Below, piece by piece: positions 11,163 through 22,540 of a DNA stretch of 64,000 nt. Each line of letters opens with the position of its first letter. The stretch's first letter is position 1. The stretch is from Heterohyrax brucei. Lineage: Eukaryota; Chordata; Mammalia; Hyracoidea; Procaviidae. The notes under the pieces were generated by a model. That model had not been told where the DNA came from. It worked only from the letters and a program-made list of their open reading frames with translations, and did not search any database. The stretch is from assembly GCA_028571685.1 (NCBI GenBank), contig CM053142.1, forward strand, positions 65,931,296-65,995,295, read 5' to 3'. Position numbers and translations under genes: made by a program.

Positions 11163-11360
11163 GTTGTTTATATTGCTGATGGCGTGGTGGTTAAGTGCTA
11201 CAGCTACTAATCAAAAGATTGGCAGTTCAGATCCACCAGGTGCTCACTTAGAAGCTCTGTGGGGCAGTTCTGCTCTATCCTGTAGGGCAGTTCTACTCTG
11301 TCCTGTAGGGTCACTGTGAGTCAGAATGGACTTGATGACAATGAGTTTGGTTTGATTTGT
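11163..11360 (+). mobile_element. AfroSINE with internal duplication
   Basis: Otherwise ordinary copy in which the body segment GGGCAGTTCTGCTCTATCCT is repeated immediately as GGGCAGTTCTACTCTGTCCT (11263 to about 11310), lengthening the element by roughly 26 bases. Confidence 0.9.
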
Positions 11361-11682
11361 GTTAATATTCCAGCCAAGAACCAGATGAATCATTTAGTTA
11401 GTGTTGGCTAATTGCTCAGTATAGTATGACTGAAAACTCGTGTGTTCTGTGGCAACACACCACCATCCTCAGTGATCCAAAGTTGCAGTGCATTCCACTA
11501 AGTTCCTTGTTAGGATGGGAATGTCAGTAAAAGCTGTAGCCGGTTATACTAGTGTCCATCTAATCTTTACACAGATAGGTATATAAATGTCAAAGGTAAG
11601 TTCTCTACCTGCCCCCTCCGTGCACAGGAATCTTTTTGTCCCTAAATGAACAAAAGTGTGCTACATGAATTATGGCATCCAT
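11361..11682. other. Intergenic sequence without recognised feature
   Basis: Contains only short chance open frames. Confidence 0.45.
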
Positions 11683-11823
11683 GTACCAGCAGCATCAGCA
11701 TCACCTGGGGGCTTTGTTAGAAATGCGGAGGAACTACTCCAGACCTGGTGAATCGGCATTTCTGTTGTAATAAAGTCCCTGGGATGCATGTATGCACATT
11801 AAGAGTTTGAGAAGCACTGGTTT
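11683..11823 (+). mobile_element. MER5A-like hAT relic
   Basis: Diagnostic words AGCATCAGCATCACCTGGGG, TTGTTAGAAATGCGGAGG and the closing GAGTTTGAGAAGCACTGG of this non-autonomous Charlie-group element. Confidence 0.8.
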
Positions 11824-11831
11824 AGGGATCA

Positions 11832-11955
11832 CCTGCATCAGACTTCAGGGGAATGTTGTTACTAATTTAGCCTCTAGAGCCCCACTCCAGACCTGCTGAC
11901 TGAATTGGAATCTCTGGAGGTAGGGCCCGGAAATTTTATTTTTATCAGGTGTGCC
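11832..11955 (+). mobile_element. MER5-like hAT fragment, second copy
   Basis: Central part of the same family (CCACTCCAGACCTGCTGACT, GAATCTCTGGAGGTAGGGCC) next to the first copy, so either a second insertion or a tandem arrangement. Confidence 0.65.
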
Positions 11956-12936
11956 AGTTTATTCACATGTGCAGTAATAGCTGAGAATTACTGGGTGGGG
12001 AAAAGGAGCCCAACTCCAGCTTCACCATTTTTTCCCTTCAGATTTAATGTCTCCTGTTGCTTTGGGTGCAGACTACAAGCAAACCAGTAGGCACACAGGA
12101 TTTGCTTTTAAAAGAAATAGCAATTGTATAATATATAGTGTCTTTCTTTATTTGTGTGATCTGGCAGTACTGTTTTTTATCTCTTTAACGTTTATTATAA
12201 CCTGTGATGCTAAATACTTGGTTTCTCTAAAACTGTGATTCAGCCAGGAGTTTTCAACCAGAATAGTTTTTCTTTCCCATCTCATCCAGTGCCTGCTTGT
12301 TTATAAGAAATATTTTGTCATATACCCTTTATTATTCTGATATGAAGATCATAGTTGCTATATATAACTCACCTACATATGTAATCAAAAATAATATAAT
12401 ACCTTATATAATCAAGTTTAAAGGAAAGTAATACATAGTAAAATAATATGTATCTCAATATCTAGATGTGTAAGTACAATCACACCTGAAGTACAGTGTT
12501 GTCAGTTGCTTTCACCCATATAGACAATCATCATAGCTGCAACAGGGACAGATGCAGACTGTCCTGATATCGAGGTGAGGTGTACTGGCCACTTAAATAC
12601 CTTAAACAGTATTGGTACTTATGTCAGCTTCTGAAATTGTGAACAATTTCTTGTGAAACTCAAAACAAAACAAAATGTGAACCTGCCTATATTTATTATA
12701 TTGTACTTTTCTAGAAAACTCAGCATATATTAAACAGTACAAAAAATCTTTTATACATGTATCTGTAGAACAAAGAATCTGAGGTTCAAATAACTATAAA
12801 TGGGTTTTTGAAAGTTGTACAGATTGTTACATTAATTTGTGTGTTCTGATTTTCACTTAGTGATATATCAATTAGTTCTCACTCACTAAATACCTGTAGT
12901 GCTCCTCAGTCATTGTGATACAGTGTGTTTTGTTTT
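11956..12936. other. AT-rich intergenic block
   Basis: Markedly AT-rich between 12300 and 12480 and again at 12660-12900. I see no gene, RNA or classifiable repeat; it may hold very old transposon remains. Confidence 0.45.
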
Positions 12937-12991
12937 GTGGTATGTGAGTTTGTTATGAGTTGAACTGATTTGATGGCACCTAACAACAACA
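12937..12991 (+). mobile_element. RTE LINE 3' tail fragment
   Basis: Only the terminal segment, TTATGAGTTGAACTGATTTG followed by ATGGCACCTAACAACAACA. The CACCTAACAAC ending is that of the LINE rather than the SINE. Confidence 0.65.
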
Positions 12992-13530
12992 TTCATGAGA
13001 CGGAGGGAGGAATCTCTGTTTATAAACGTTGGAAACATGGACTTAGAGAAGTTACATAACGTCACTTGTATGTAGTTGAGCTGGTTTTAGGACCTAGGTC
13101 TTTTTTTTTTTTGGCTACAACACTGATGCATTTTACCATGCACGTTCTAAGGACACTCAGGACATTACAAGGTTGACATTCCAGAAGGTCAAAAAGCAAA
13201 TGAGAGGTGTGGTGGGATGGAAGGCATTTATTTCCTGCGAAGGAAAGACATGAAAGAGAATGAGAGGAAGAGCAGGATCAAATGTTGAAGGAGGATGCAA
13301 AACATTGAGTACCTTGAGACTCAGAAATGTCAGTGCTAGCAGAGAGGACAAGGGCATCGTTCATGGTGCCTGGCCCTGGAGGAAGTGGATTATCCTCAAA
13401 AATCAGGCTAATGTGAGTTGATAATAATAGGACATGAATGCACATGTTAAACCCAACATACTCCTGATGTATTCAAAGTACAGCAGTAACTTTTGTTTCT
13501 CAACATTCCTTTAGAAATGCTGTATACTAG
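12992..13530. other. Intergenic sequence without recognised feature
   Basis: Purine-rich on the plus strand between 13180 and 13400; nothing else noted. Confidence 0.45.
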
Positions 13531-13531
13531 A

Positions 13532-13628
13532 ATGTAAACCATATGAGAGCAGAAATTTTTATCTGTCTATTCACGGCACTTGGCTTGGCATTCACTGCTA
13601 TGTCCCCAGCATCTAGAACAGAGCCAGC
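13532..13628 (+). mobile_element. L2 3' end, first part
   Basis: Words CTAGAATGTAAACCATATGA and GTCCCCAGCATCTAGAACAG mark the L2 3' UTR. The terminal piece of the same element resumes at 13932. Confidence 0.75.
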
Positions 13629-13664
13629 TACCTACTTCTTATTGGTGCTGGTGAACTGAACTCC

Positions 13665-13925
13665 AATTTGTTGTGTGCCCTTGAGTCAATTCCAACTCAG
13701 CAACCCACTGTGGTAAGAGTAAAACAGCTCCATAGGGTTTTCTGGGCTGTAATTTTTATGGGAGCAGGCTGTCAGGTCTTTGTTTCTCAAAGTGACTGGT
13801 GACTTTGAACCTCTGACCTTTCAGTTAGCTGTCCAGAGTTTAACCATTGCAGACCTTCTGTGTAACAGAATGTTGCTTGATCTTGTACCATCATAACTGT
13901 TGCTATGTTTGAGCCCATTGCTGAA
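13665..13925 (-). mobile_element. SINE of the second subfamily with RTE-related sequence, inserted in L2
   Basis: Antisense: tail GAGTCAATTCCAACTCAGCA, centre CTGGGCTGTAATTTTTATGG, head CAGTTAGCTGTCCAGAG. The segment 13868-13925 (CTATGTTTGAGCCCATTGCT) matches an antisense RTE fragment at about 51560, suggesting that two insertions are fused here. Confidence 0.65.
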
Positions 13926-13931
13926 GCCAGG

Positions 13932-13964
13932 TGCTCAATAAATATTTGGTGAATGAATAAATCC
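13932..13964 (+). mobile_element. L2 3' terminus, second part
   Basis: GCTCAATAAATATTTGGTGA with the GAATGAAT tail is the classic L2 end, separated from the rest by the SINE insertion. Confidence 0.75.
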
Positions 13965-13965
13965 C

Positions 13966-14024
13966 TATAGGGTTACTGTGAGTCGGAATTGACTCAATGG
14001 CAATGGGTTTGGTATTTTGTTTTT
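13966..14024 (+). mobile_element. AfroSINE 3' half
   Basis: CCTATAGGGTTACTGTGAGT to GGCAATGGGTTTGG; head absent. Confidence 0.85.
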
Positions 14025-14046
14025 TGAATGAACAAATGAATGGGTA

Positions 14047-14361
14047 CTGTGTTAGTTGAAGTTGCGTGTCAGCTTGGTTGGACCATGATTCTTAGTTGTT
14101 TGACAGTTAAATAATACTGTGGTTTGGCAGTCATGTAATGATGTAGTTTGTCAGTTATGTAATAATGTAGTTGTCCTCTGTTTTGTTTTGATATAATGTA
14201 GTCACCTCCATGATGCTATCTGATGTGATCGGGCCAATCAGTTGTAAGGGAGGTTTCTTTTGCCGTGCCTGGCTTCCAGTATATACAGATGTTCTAGCAA
14301 AGCTTGCTGACTTTTGCTTGCTCTGCGTCCTGCATCCAGCTCATTATCATCTGACTTCTAG
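14047..14361 (+). mobile_element. LTR-like repeat, 5' part
   Basis: Starts TGTGTTAGTTGAAGTTGCGT and contains CAGTCATGTAATGATGTAGT with a related second unit, then GCCAATCAGTTGTAAGGGAG. It resembles an LTR of a family I associate with afrotherian genomes and breaks off into an antisense MaLR-type LTR. Confidence 0.55.
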
Positions 14362-14374
14362 TTTTTGGGACTTG

Positions 14375-14800
14375 AAGCTAAAAGTCTGAATTCAGGGCAC
14401 CAGCTAGGGAAAGGCTTTTTCTGCCTGTTCCTGGGAAAGGTCCTTGTCATCAGTTTTCCCCTGGTTTGGGAGCTTCTCACTACGGGGAACCTGGGTCCAA
14501 AGCATACACTGTGCTCCTGGTGCTTCTTTCTTGATGACGTGAGGCCCTTTCCTCTCTGTTGAATTCTCTCTTTTGTGTCTTAAAAGAGATTGACTCAAGA
14601 TACATCCTAGTCCTGTAGATTGAGTCTTGCCTCGTTAATATAATTGTGTCTAATCCTATCTCAAAAACATCATGTAGGTTAGGATTTACAACATGTAGAA
14701 TAATCACATCAGATCACACAATGGCAGACAATCACACAATACTGGGAATCATGGCCTAGCTAAGTTGATGGATGTTTTTGAGGGACATTCTTAACTTATC
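14375..14800 (-). mobile_element. MaLR-type LTR, antisense, incomplete
   Basis: Shares the body seen at 27747 and 58292: GAATTCAGGGCACCAGCTAG, TCCTGGTGCTTCTTTCTTGA, CACACAATACTGGGAATCAT. The portion that should contain its 3' end (CTAGTGCTGCTATAACAGAA) is missing, replaced by the preceding repeat. Confidence 0.7.
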
Positions 14801-15726
14801 TTTAGATTAAAAACTCAACCCATCCCCAGTTGTTCTAGTCTTGTTCAGGTAGCAACAGTTTCATTTCTGTAATAAAAGTTCAAGTTATAGTAAGCTCAAT
14901 TTGATAATTAGAATGCCCAGTTTCATAAAATAATCAAAATCCTAGCTTGTTAGCCTTAAATCTCTTCTCTGTCCTGAGACAGAGTCCAGGAAGCTGGTGT
15001 GGTTGGCTTTTTGTCTCATCTTCACCCATCTTTATCCCCTACTCTTCAACAGAGGTAGTTCTCGATCCAGGACTGAAGCAAAGTAAAATTAAGTTGAGAG
15101 AAAAGGACACAATCTTTTTGCAGTGATGGTTGTTGTTGACAGATGTCTGAGCATTTTGAGCAGCAGATAATTTAAAGCTGAATCTCATGGGACATTTGCA
15201 TGAAAGTGATGATAGTTTGGGATTGGGAATTGAATCTAGGATAGATGTTACAGAGCATAAAAGTACCATATTAATAAACCTTTGCTCAAATTGAAGCAGT
15301 TACACTTCATTGATAAGGACCTAACTGGCTAAAGAAGGATAGATAATGTATGGAATTGGTGGGAGTGGTAGATAGAAGTGGTAGTAAGAATTCAAATAAA
15401 TGAATTGTAAGGGTATTTAGAAATTATCTAGTCCAATCTTTACATTTTATAATGAAAAAACTGAATAACAAGAGAAATTTTATATAGCATCTGAGTGGCA
15501 AACACAAATCTGAGTCCAAGCAATCTTTAAATAGGACAATAGAATGTTGAAATGTAACATAACGTTTGTACTTTAGTGGAAAATTATACATTATCTGGAG
15601 TCTAGACTCTAGACAGCCATCCTAGTTACCAGATTCTGACTGTATGGGAACTATCTTACAACTCTGTAAGCTGTCAGTAACTGATAGCAATGCAAAGTAG
15701 CTTTTGTCTGTAGACATGTGTAAGAG
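14801..15726. other. Intergenic sequence without recognised feature
   Basis: Mildly AT-rich; a MIR-like word set around 15450-15540 (TCTAGTCCAATCTTTACATT, AATAACAAGAGAAATT) is too weak to annotate separately. Confidence 0.45.
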
Positions 15727-15925
15727 GCCCGGAGTGGTCCAAACAGTTATGTGCTTGACTGGTAACAAAAAGATTGGAGGTTGTAGTCCACCCAGAGGTA
15801 CTTCAGAAGAAAGATCTGGTGATCTGCTTCCTAAAGGTCATAGCCGCTGAAAATCCTATGGAGCAGAGTTCTGCTCTGTAACACACGAGTCACCATGAGG
15901 ATGAATTGACGGCAACTGGTTTTAT
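15727..15925 (+). mobile_element. SINE of the second subfamily
   Basis: Head CCGGAGTGGTCCAAACAGTT, centre TGGTGATCTGCTTCCTAAAG, tail AGTCACCATGAGGATGAATT. Same architecture as 3262-3470. Confidence 0.8.
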
Positions 15926-18085
15926 GGGCATGTACATTCTGTTCAGTGGGGATTCAACTGATTCTTCCTCCATCACTGTGGAAGAGACCAGTTCTGCCTC
16001 CTTGATATAATTATTTCAGTATTTTGATCTTCAGAGTTTCCTTTGAACTGGTTGTAATATCTCGTTAATGAGTTGAATAAAATCTTTTTCAAAAAAATTA
16101 TTTTGTTGAGAATATGCACAGCAAAACATATACCATTCAACTATTTCTACATGTACAATTCAGTGACACCGATGACATTCTTCCAATTGTGCAGCTTTTC
16201 TCACCTCCTTTTTTGAATTGTTCCTCTTGTAGTAAAAAACTCTCAGCCCCCAAATGTTCCTATCTAATCTTTTCAAATTGTCAGTTTGATCCCGTATAAA
16301 GACAAGGCTCAAGTTAAGGTAAACGTTTTTGTGTGTGTATGTGTGTGTGTTCTTACATGACTTTGCCTCGTGTACGTTGTGCTGGCTTATACAGTATTGT
16401 GTGTTGTCTTGTCCTTCACAAAAGTTACCACTTGTCTATTTAATGTTTTTCCACCCCTAGCCCTCCCCACCCTGTAACCATCAAAGAGTGATTCTTCTTC
16501 TGTGTAAACATTTTCATGAGTTTTTATAGTAGTGGCCTCATACAATATTTTTCTTTTTGTGACAGCATAATGCCTCCAGATTCATCCATGTTGTGAGATG
16601 TTTTGAAGATTCATCTGTGTTCTTTATTGTTGCATAATACTCCGTTGTGTTTATGCACCACAATTTGTTTATCCATTCATCTGTTGATGGCATCCAGGTT
16701 GTTTCCATTTTTTTTCTACTGTGAACAGTGCTGCAATGAACAGGGCTGTGCATATGTGTATTTGTGTGACAGTACTTATTTCTCTAGGATATAGTCCTAG
16801 GAGTGGGATTGCTAGATCATACGGTATTTGTTTCTAGCTTTCTGAGGAAGTGCCATATCATTTTCCAAAATGGTTGTACGATTTTGCATTCCCATCAGCA
16901 GTACATAAGGGTTCCAGCCCCCCTCTCCCTGCTACCAGCCTCTCCAACATTTGTTATTTTCTGTTTTTTTTTTTTTTTATGACAGTAATGCCAAGGTGAG
17001 ATGTTATCTCACTATGGTTTTAATATGCGTTTTTCTAATGCCTGGTGATCTCCAATATTTTTCCTCATGTGTCTGTTAGCTGCTTGAATGTCTTCTTTGG
17101 TGACCTGTCTGTTCCTTTCCTTTGCCCATTTTTAAATTGGATTATTTGTCTTTTTGTTGCAGAGGTGCTAAATTGTCCCATACATTTTAGTGATTAGAAC
17201 TTTGTTGGATTTGTCATAGCCAATTTTTTCCTGCAGTTTATAGGTTCTCTTTTTCTTTTGGTGAAGTCTTCTGATGAGTGTAAGTGTTTAATTTTCAGGA
17301 GATCTGGTTATCTAGCTTATCTTCTGGAGTTTGTGTGTTATTAGTTATGGTTTGTATCCTGTGGATGCCGTGTATTATGGCCTCTAGTGTTGATCCTATT
17401 TTTCCCTCTTTGAGCTTTATGGTTTGGGCTTATGTTTAGGTCTTTGATCCATTTTGAATTAGTTTTTGTGTGTGGTGTGAGGTATGGGTCCTGCCTCATC
17501 TTTTTTATTTATTTATTTTTTTGTGAAAGGGCATCTGGTTTTGACAGCACTATTTGTTATGAAGATTGACTTTTCCCCATTTGATAGACTTTAGGCCCGT
17601 GTCAAAGATCAAATGACTTAAGGTGGATAGATTTACATCTGAATTCTCAATTCTGCTCCATTTGTCAATGAGTCTGTCATTGTATGGGTTCCAAGCTGCT
17701 TTGACAACTGTAGCAGTACAGGAGGTTCTGAGGTCAGGTAGTGCAAGTCATCCTACTTTGTCATTTCTAGTAGTGCTTATCTGAGGCCTTTTCCCTTTCC
17801 TTGTAAAGTTAATGATTTTTTTTTCCATCCGTTTAATGAATGTTGTTGGTATTTGGACTGAGATTGCATTGTATTTGTAGACTGCTTTGGATAAAATTGT
17901 CATTTTCACAGTGTTGAGCCTAGTTATCCATGAGCATGGTATATTTTTGCCATTTACATAGATGTCTTGGTTTCTTGCAGTAGTGTTTTGTAGTTTTCAT
18001 TGCATAAGTCTTTAGCATTCCTGGTTAGATTTATTACTAAGTTGTTTTTTTTTTCTTGTGCGTGTGTGGTTTTTGTGGTTATTAT

Positions 18086-18132
18086 AAATGACATTGAAAC
18101 CCTAGTGGCATAGTGGTTAAGAGTTTGACTGC
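18086..18132 (+). mobile_element. AfroSINE, left part (split by LTR)
   Basis: Head AACCCTAGTGGCATAGTGGT through GAGTTTGACTGC; the element resumes at 18607. Confidence 0.85.
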
Positions 18133-18606
18133 TGTCGTGGATTGAACTGTGTTCCTCAAAAAGCGTGTGTAGAAATTTGACTGGGCTATTATTACTGACT
18201 TTATGTGATGTTCCGTGCTTCTATGATGTTAATGAGAAAGGATAGGCAGCAGCTGGTGGGGCTGGACTCAGTGTGTGGCATGATATTGTGCATTGGGGCA
18301 ATCTTTTGCAACATAAAGGAGAAAAGCTAGCAGAGAGATTTGGGGACCTCTTAAGAAAGAAAGCAGTGCTGGGAGCTGAGCATGTCCTTTGGAAAGGACA
18401 CAGGGTCCCTGTGGCTCAGAAACTTCCAGTTCAGGCAAAGATTGATGACAAGGACTTTCTTCCAGAGCTAACAGAGAAAGCCTTCCCTTAGAGCTGACAC
18501 ACTGAATTTAACTTCTGGCTTACTGGACTATAACAAATAAAATTTCTCTTTTTAAAGCCAACCACTTGTGGTATTTCTGTTAAAGAAGTACTAGCTAACT
18601 AAGACA
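18133..18606 (+). mobile_element. MaLR-type solo LTR inserted in a SINE
   Basis: 474 bp from TGTCGTGGATTGAAC to TAACTAAGACA, i.e. TG...CA ends. Near its end it carries a polyadenylation region (AAATAAAATTTCTC) and the MaLR-like closing words CTTGTGGTATTTCTGTTAAA. The flanks ACTGC and GCTAC each differ by one base from GCTGC, the SINE target, consistent with an aged 5-bp duplication. No internal retroviral coding region is present. Confidence 0.8.
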
Positions 18607-18730
18607 GCTACTAACCAAAAGGTCAGCAATTTGAGGACACCAGATTTTCCTTGGAAACCCTTTGAGGCAATTGTACTCTATCTTGTTGAGTGGCTATGAA
18701 TTAGAATTGAATTATGGCAATTTTTTTTTT
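18607..18730 (+). mobile_element. AfroSINE, right part (split by LTR)
   Basis: Continues from GCTACTAACCAAAAGGTC to the GAATTATGGCAA tail and T-rich end. Confidence 0.85.
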
Positions 18731-19495
18731 AATTTTTTATAAATGGTATTGTTCACCTGATTTCCTTTTTGTCATTCTCTTTGTTGGTATGTAGGAACCC
18801 AACTGATTTCTATATGTTTATCTTGTATCTTGCTGCTCTTTTGAATCTGTTAGTTCCAGTGGTTTCCTTATGAAGTCTTTTGGGTTTTTCTATGTATAGT
18901 ATCATATCTTCTGCAAATAGACAGGCAAATGAACTTCTTCGTTACCAATTTGGATGCCTTTTATTTCTTCTTGTTGCTTTATTGCTCTAACTAGGACTTC
19001 CAGTACAAGGTTAAATGCCAGCCAAGTGCTGTTGAGAAATAGGAGTGGATATTAAAGACCATCCTTGTCTTGTTTCTGCTCTCAAAGGGGGTGTTTTCAG
19101 CATCCATTAAGAATGATGTTGACTTTTTTTTTGCTTTGTTTTGTTTTTTTGAAAGGCTTTTATTATGTTGAGGAAATTCCCTTCAATACGTATTTTATTG
19201 AGAGTTTTTGTCAGGAATAGGTGTTGGACTTTGTCAAATGCCCTTTCTGCGTTCATTGAGATGATCATGTGATTCTTTCATTTTATTTATGTGATGGCTC
19301 ATGTTGATTGATTTTTTTTAACGTTGAAACATCCTTTTATATCTGGTATGGATCCTACTTTGTTATGGCATATTATTTTTCTGATATAATGCTGAATTCT
19401 ACTGGCTAGAAATTTGTTGAGAATTTTTGCATTTCCATTCATGAGGGATATTGGTCTGTGATTTTCTTCTTTTGTGGTGTCTTCTTGGTTTTGGA

Positions 19496-20692
19496 ATTGC
19501 CAGAAATTCAAGCTGGATTCAGAAGAGGATATGGAACCAGGAACATCATTGCTGATGTCAGATAGATCTTGGCTGAAAGCAGAGAATACCAGAAAGATGT
19601 TTACCTGTGTTTCATTGACTATAGAAAGGCATTCGACTGTGTGGATCATAATAAATTATGACTAACATTGTGGAGAATGGGAATTCCAGAATACCTAATT
19701 GCGCTTTTAGGGAATCTGTGTACGGATCAAGAGGCAGTTGTGCAAATGGAACAAGGGGACACTGCATGATTTAAAGTCAGGAAAAGGGTGCATCAGGATT
19801 ATATCCTTTCACCGTACCTTTTTAATTTGCATGTTGAGCAAATAATCCCAGAAGTTGGATTGTACAAAGAGGAACAAGGCATCAGAATTGGAGGACGACT
19901 CATTAACAACCTTTGTTATGCAGATGACACCACCTTACTTGCTGGAAGTGAAGAAGATTTGAAACACTTAGTGATGAAGATCCAGGACCAAAGCCTTCAG
20001 TGTGGATTGCATCTCAACATCAAGAAAACAAAAATCCTCACAACTGGATCAGTAAGCAACATCATCATAAATGGAGAAAGGACTGAAGTTATCAAGGATT
20101 TTATTTAGCTTGTGTCCATAATCAGTGCCCATGGAAGCAGCAGTCAAGAAATCAAAAGACACATTGCATTGGGAAAATCTGCTGCCAAGGACCTCTTTAA
20201 AGCATTGAAAAATAAAGATGTCACCTTGAAGGCTGAGGTGCACTTGACCCAATCCATGGTATTTTCAGTTGTATCACATGCATGCAAAAGCTGTACAATG
20301 AACAAAGAAGACAGAAGAATTGATGCCTTTGAATTGTGGTTTTGGAGAAGAATGCTGAATGTACCATGGACTGCCAAAAGAACAAACAGATCTGTTCTGA
20401 AAGAAGTACAACAGTGCTTCTAGGAAGCCGAGATGGCAAGACTGCGTGTTACATACTTTGAACATGTTGTCAGGAGGGATCAGTCCCTGAAGAAGGACAT
20501 CATGCTTGGTAGAGTGGAGGGTCAGTAAAAAAGATGAAGACCCTTGACAAGATGGATTGACACATTGGCCGCAACAATGGGCATAAGCATAAAAACGATT
20601 GTGGACATGACACAAGACAGGGTAGTGTTTCATTCCATTGTTCGTAGGGTCGCTATGCATCGGAATGAACTCGATGGCACCTCACAACAGGA
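19496..20692 (+). mobile_element. RTE (BovB-like) LINE fragment
   Basis: Sense RTE-clade LINE beginning within the reverse-transcriptase domain and running to the 3' end, GTAGGGTCGCTATGCATCGG then ATGGCACCTCACAACAGG. The 5' half (endonuclease) is missing. It abuts an antisense L1 on the left. The 3' end matches the AfroSINE tail, the basis for proposing that this LINE class mobilised the SINEs. Confidence 0.9.
19600..20423 (+). pseudogene. RTE reverse transcriptase, broken
   Basis: Three consecutive open blocks show a decayed RTE polymerase: an FxDYxKAFD-like block ([14 protein letters not shown], about 19608-19650); the palm with LINNLCYADDTTLLAGSEEDL (about 19900-19955), where the YADD catalytic motif is intact; and after a stop at 20106-20108 the C-terminal block with RIDAFELWFWRRMLNVPWTAKRTNRS (20310-20390). 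Stops at 20106 and 20421 and frame changes upstream make it non-functional. No endonuclease domain precedes it. Confidence 0.88.
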
Positions 20693-22080
20693 ACATCTAT
20701 TGTGGCCTTGATCAGGATGGTCAATAGTGGTAGTTAGGTACCATTTAGTTTTTCTGGTTTATATTTTACTCTTTAGTACCAAGTCATTAAGTCCAGCTCA
20801 GTCTGGGATGCAGGGGTTAGGGAGTTTGAATTCTATCTCCTAGAGATGAAAGTATCTACAGATATTATTTGGGGTTACTCTGTAAGACAGATTTATCTCT
20901 TTTCCTCCATTTATTTATTCAATCATTTTTATCAGTGTGGGGTCATGTATATTTATTTTGTACTTTTGATTATAAGCCAATACTTTGTTATGTTATTACT
21001 CCAGTTGTCTAGCTTTAGCCTTTGGGAACTCCTTCAGATTGGCTCCCTTTGATATGCTCCATCCTTTCTCTTTTGAGCATTTCCTTACCTTATGGTAGTA
21101 CTATAAGATGCTTCAGGTTCGTCTTGTTTCCCTTTTCATACTCCCAGAATCAATCACTTCTCTAAGGAGTACTGGTTCATTGTACTGGAGAACACCATTT
21201 AGAAATCACAGTCTGGAAATTTGGTACTGGTTTTCCTTAAATATTGATGTAGTTATACATTCCCTGGGGGTGCGGGGTTGTTTCCTACCTCAGGTTTAAG
21301 TTATGTCCGTTGTTTATGTTTAATCATAATTGTCACAGCTGATGGAGTTACAAGATTGGCAACCAGGTGTCTACTAATGCCTAAGAACCCTCCTGGGAAA
21401 GAACTCAAGGAGTTGGGCAGACAAATATGGTCACATCCAAAGTCTTCATCATCTGAGGGAGCAGTGGCTATATCTAGATGTGGTGGGAGAAAAATGCAGT
21501 CTGGATAAAAACTGTGAAAGAGTTGTTTTTCCTAAAAACTTTGTAAAACGGTGGGGGTACAATATAGATCAATTAGATGCCCCCATTCCAATAACATGGG
21601 ACGTGAAAAAGTGGGATATATTTTCTCCCAGCTTTGGTATAGGCTGTCTCAGAATTTTTGGGAACCTCTAGGATGCCCCTGAGAACAGTCCCTGTGGTAT
21701 TAGAGAATGAGAAGCAGCAGGTTGGGCTGTAAGAAACTGCAATGTTCAGTGGAAGGACCATCCAACTGGAGGGGCTAAAGTAGGAAAACTATGAGATACT
21801 ACATGGAGCCTCGCTGGTATATTTCTGATCAATCATGAGAACCTCTCTGGGATTTTCAGAAGTGCATAAGGAGACTATGTAGGGGTCCTGGAATCCTACA
21901 ACAGACACTGTAGGGGGTCAAGTAAATATGGGTTATTAGTGGCAATGTGATACTCTTTAGGAGTACTTTAGGACCCAAAATAGGAAGCTTGGACTACCTA
22001 AACAATTTTCTAGTCCAGTTTTGCCCTTTGAAATTCATCATAAGGAGGTTTCCATTTTGCATATAACCTTCCCAGCTGTT
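20693..22080. other. Intergenic block, mostly unidentified
   Basis: 20780-21250 looks like a very old LINE 3' region (words such as TTGGGAACTCCTTCAGATTG), but I cannot name the family with confidence. The rest, 21260-22080, has no match I recognise and contains several 60-75 codon open frames without family features. Confidence 0.45.
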
Positions 22081-22084
22081 CTGG

Positions 22085-22260
22085 CAGCAACCACAATGAT
22101 GATTTCTAGTGTGTATTGAATGTACCAGGCACTTTACAAACATTATCTGATTTACACCTTATAACAGCTCTGTAAAGGAGAGTGTTATGTATCCCCATTT
22201 TATAGATAAGGAAATGAAAATTTAGAGAGGTGAAATAACTTGTCTGAGTTACCTGATTCC
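22085..22260 (-). mobile_element. MIR
   Basis: TACCAGGCACTTTACAAACA, CCCCATTTTATAGATAAGGA and GAGAGGTGAAATAACTTG are standard MIR words in reverse orientation. Confidence 0.85.
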
Positions 22261-22382
22261 TGAGTAATAGTATCAGGATTTTACTGTAAAACTCATTACA
22301 GTCTCTACTTTGCCCATAATATTCTGATTTTTAAAAACTATTATATACCATATTTTACTTAACAGTTTTAACTATTACATAC

Positions 22383-22540
22383 TGTGGAAATCCTGGTGGC
22401 ATAGTAGTTAAATGCTGTGTCTGCTAGTGAAAAATATCAGCAGTTCAAATCCACCAGGTGCTCCTAGGATACTCTAGGGAGCAGTTCTATTCTGTCCTAT
22501 AAGGTCGCTACAAGTTGGAATCAACTAACTGGCACTGAGT
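22383..22540 (+). mobile_element. AfroSINE
   Basis: Complete head to tail (AAATCCTGGTGGCATAGTAG to GGAATCAACTAACTGGCA). Confidence 0.9.

Larger units (their letters stand above)
16085..19495 (-). mobile_element. Old L1, antisense, containing nested insertions
   Basis: Minus-strand L1 from the 3' UTR (AATATGCACAGCAAAACATA at 16110) into ORF2. The plus strand shows late-ORF2 words (TGTGACAGTACTTATTTCTC) and, near 19260-19480, the start of the reverse-transcriptase core. Reading frames are destroyed. It is interrupted by a SINE at 18086-18730, itself split by an LTR, and ends abruptly where the RTE sequence begins. More diverged than the L1 at 35.8-39.8 kb, hence older. Confidence 0.85.
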
